DNA from: Antedon mediterranea
Taxonomy: Eukaryota; Echinodermata; Crinoidea; Comatulida; Antedonidae
Assembly: GCF_964355755.1 (NCBI RefSeq)
Contig: NC_092676.1
Coordinates: forward strand, 29,587,871-29,651,870
Reading direction: 5' to 3'
Length of the DNA stretch: 64,000 nucleotides
Shown: positions 56,401 to 59,400 of the stretch, piece after piece
Numbering within the stretch: the first letter of the stretch is position 1
How the letters are laid out: every line of letters starts with the position of its first letter
Made by a program: the position numbers and the translations under genes
The notes under the pieces: model-generated
The model's input: the letters and a program-made list of their open reading frames with translations, nothing else
Told to the model about the DNA's origin: nothing
Database searches by the model: none

Positions 56401-59400
56401 CAGGGAGGGCGGTGTTTACCATGCTAGCTGGAGTAGCGCCATTGTATAATTGTTCAAAGTGACGCCTCAGCGCTTCAAGGTATTTTACTTTGTCTTTTGT
56501 TTCATTAGCTGCATCTGTAATACTGAAATAAAATGGATATAATCAATATTATTTTGAAGTTCTAGTCTAGTTTTAGTTTATTTGACAGTCTTTGTACATT
56601 GATTTTGAAGGAAGAAGATTTTTTATCTCCATTGAGATCCAGCCACTGATCATTTTTTCAGTAATTTGCTTTTGGAATTATATTATATATATAAGTTAGT
56701 ATAAGTAAGTATAAGTATATAATTATTGGATTGGATTAAACTAACTGGTAAGGTACAGTTTACAACTAACCTGCCGTCAATCAGCTTCCATTTTTTGATG
56801 ACCTTTGATTTTGAGCTAATAAGTACACCAATGACAGTCTTGCATTCTTTTCCTTTAAGTTGTTCCATGATACTAGTCAGCATTCGCTGGCGTCGTTTCC
56901 ATCGTTCAAGTTCAGATAAAGGACCGGAATTTGGATCCATAAACCTTTAAAAAATAATGATTTTTTCATAAAACTGAACAACATGTTTTAAGCCTTGTCT
57001 ACACTATAAAACTTTATGTGACAAAAAAATGTGATGTGATCATATATGGACATGATGATGTCATATCACTACCATATTTGGGCATATCACCACCATATTT
57101 GGGCATACTGTATCAGACAGATATTTTAGACAGAGCTTAATTTCCTATTACTGTACATTGTTCTTCCAACTGTATAGAAATGGATTTTAAATTATATATT
57201 AAATATTCAGTATTAAATCAAAATATTATAAAATGTCAACCTTTCATCTCCACCGTCTGTCAAAGCATTATCAATGGTTGAGATCCATTCTGTGACTAAC
57301 GCTTCGTACTCTGAGATAATGTTACCATCGTAGGCTGTGGACCGATGCTTACTGAACTCATTACTCACAAGGTTCTCTGGTCTACGTAACACCTGCAATC
57401 AATATTCAAATTTATGCTAAATAATATTATAAAAAAACTATATATATCTAAAGAGAGTATTTTTTAATATACTGAAAACGTCCTAGTTTTTTTAAAATTT
57501 TATTTTATTCAATTTTTAGGTACAAACAACAACATATATAAAAAAACCGATGCAGCACCCTGAGGATTGCTAAGAGTGCTAAGCACCATCAAATTGGCTT
57601 TCCATACTGCACTTCAAACATATAAAGTAAAACAATACAAATACATAAATAATAAAGATCCCAGTAGACCCAGTACATGCAAGCAAGAATATATATTCTG
57701 ATATGTTATGCAATGTGTACATTTCATTGTTGTGTTCAAATGTCATGCAACTATTCTAATATTTAACTTATAAACCCAAATAAATTGTGGCTTAAAAAAT
57801 ACATACACACAAGTGGAGTGCCTAAAATAAGGATAGGTGTAAGGCAATACCAAGGGGAGAGGAGTGGGACAAGAGGGGGAGGGGGACAACAAGGGGGGGG
57901 GGGGACAACAAGGGGGGGGAGGGGCTGTGTGGGTATGTCTAAAGCACCTACAGTGTGTCAAGAGTAAATCCCTATAATTTTCAAAATGCACCATTTGCAT
58001 CCATGTTTGAAGTGAATGGTAATAATTATTATCTATGATGGCCTATGGTCAAAGAGACAAAAGTTAGTGTAGTATTATTTCATTTTTTTTCCTATCATTT
58101 ATTTATTTGACACAAGCGGTCAAGGGGTTGCGTCAGCAATAGAGCGCCATAAGTGTCCACAACCCTTAGATATAATTATATTTATCAATATATATATTTA
58201 TTTATTTTTGAGAAATAATTAATAAACTTGACCATTTGTTTTCAATAGTTTTTGTGTAACAATGTTGCTAGTAGTAGGTTAACACATGCAGGGTATGGAT
58301 ATACAAGAAATAAGTACAAGAAATTAAATTGGTTATTAATTATCATGCATTTGATTGAATCTTACCACATCATCATGTAGACACCAGGCGTTCTGTCAAT
58401 GTTAATAAAGTAAAAACTAATACCAAGCAAACTTAAAAACATTACAGAAACAACATTAAATACATTAAAAAAACAACATTAAATACATTAAAAAAACAAC
58501 ATTAAATACATTAAAAAAACAACATTAAATACATTAAAAAAACAACATTAAATACATTAAAAAAACAACATTAAATACATTAAAAAAACAAAATTACTGA
58601 TATGCAAAAAAAAAAATAAAAAAATAAATTTTAGTGGGAAGTAGATGTTAAACATTCAGGTTTAAATAAAAGAAAATGTTAAAAGTAAAAATATGTTGAA
58701 TATTAATTGTTAATGTTAACAAAACTTAAAGTAAAAACGATTAGACTATTAAAAAAAAAAACTGACTTAAATAGCAAAGCCATTCCTTGTAGTAAAAAAG
58801 AAAACATTAACATTGTACTGTCAGTTTATTAACACATTGAAATATTACACAGAGAGATGAGTTTACCTGTTGGCGAGCAGCGGTGCTTGGTACCTTGACG
58901 GTCTCTGTCAAAGCAGCTGTGTGCTTCTCAAGACTGTTTAGACAATGGCTTACTTGTTCCGGTGTACAATGTCCCCAATCGGTTTGAGCACGTAACAATG
59001 GTAGGTAGATATCGGTAAGCAACGTATTCAAATTGTCCAGAACGCTGTGTCGAAGTTCTCCACAGAAAATGTCTTTTTCCATATGCACTTGATCAACTTC
59101 ACGGTCGGTATCGTGCCGAAGCAAATATAAAACTGTCGTTTGTTCCACATCAACATCTTTTAACGTTGCAAGAGAAGTTATGACGTGTAGCTGTCTTGTG
59201 CTTTGTAAGCCGCTTGGTGTTAATGCACTTGTTTGTGGTCGGTCTGAGTAGAAGAATAATTTATTTGGTCCGCCTTCTCCCAAAAATTTATTGATTAAAT
59301 CTAGCGTTTCTGACTCGCAGAGGAAATCTTCCAGCAGAGTTGGATTGTCACTGAATCCACCGATGTGAAATGATTCCTGGATTTTGGTTGCAATCCACCA

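Noticed and set aside
57743-58000. Pro/Ser-rich frame on the minus strand
   Set aside because: Produced by the G-rich tract. It is in an intron with no homology.
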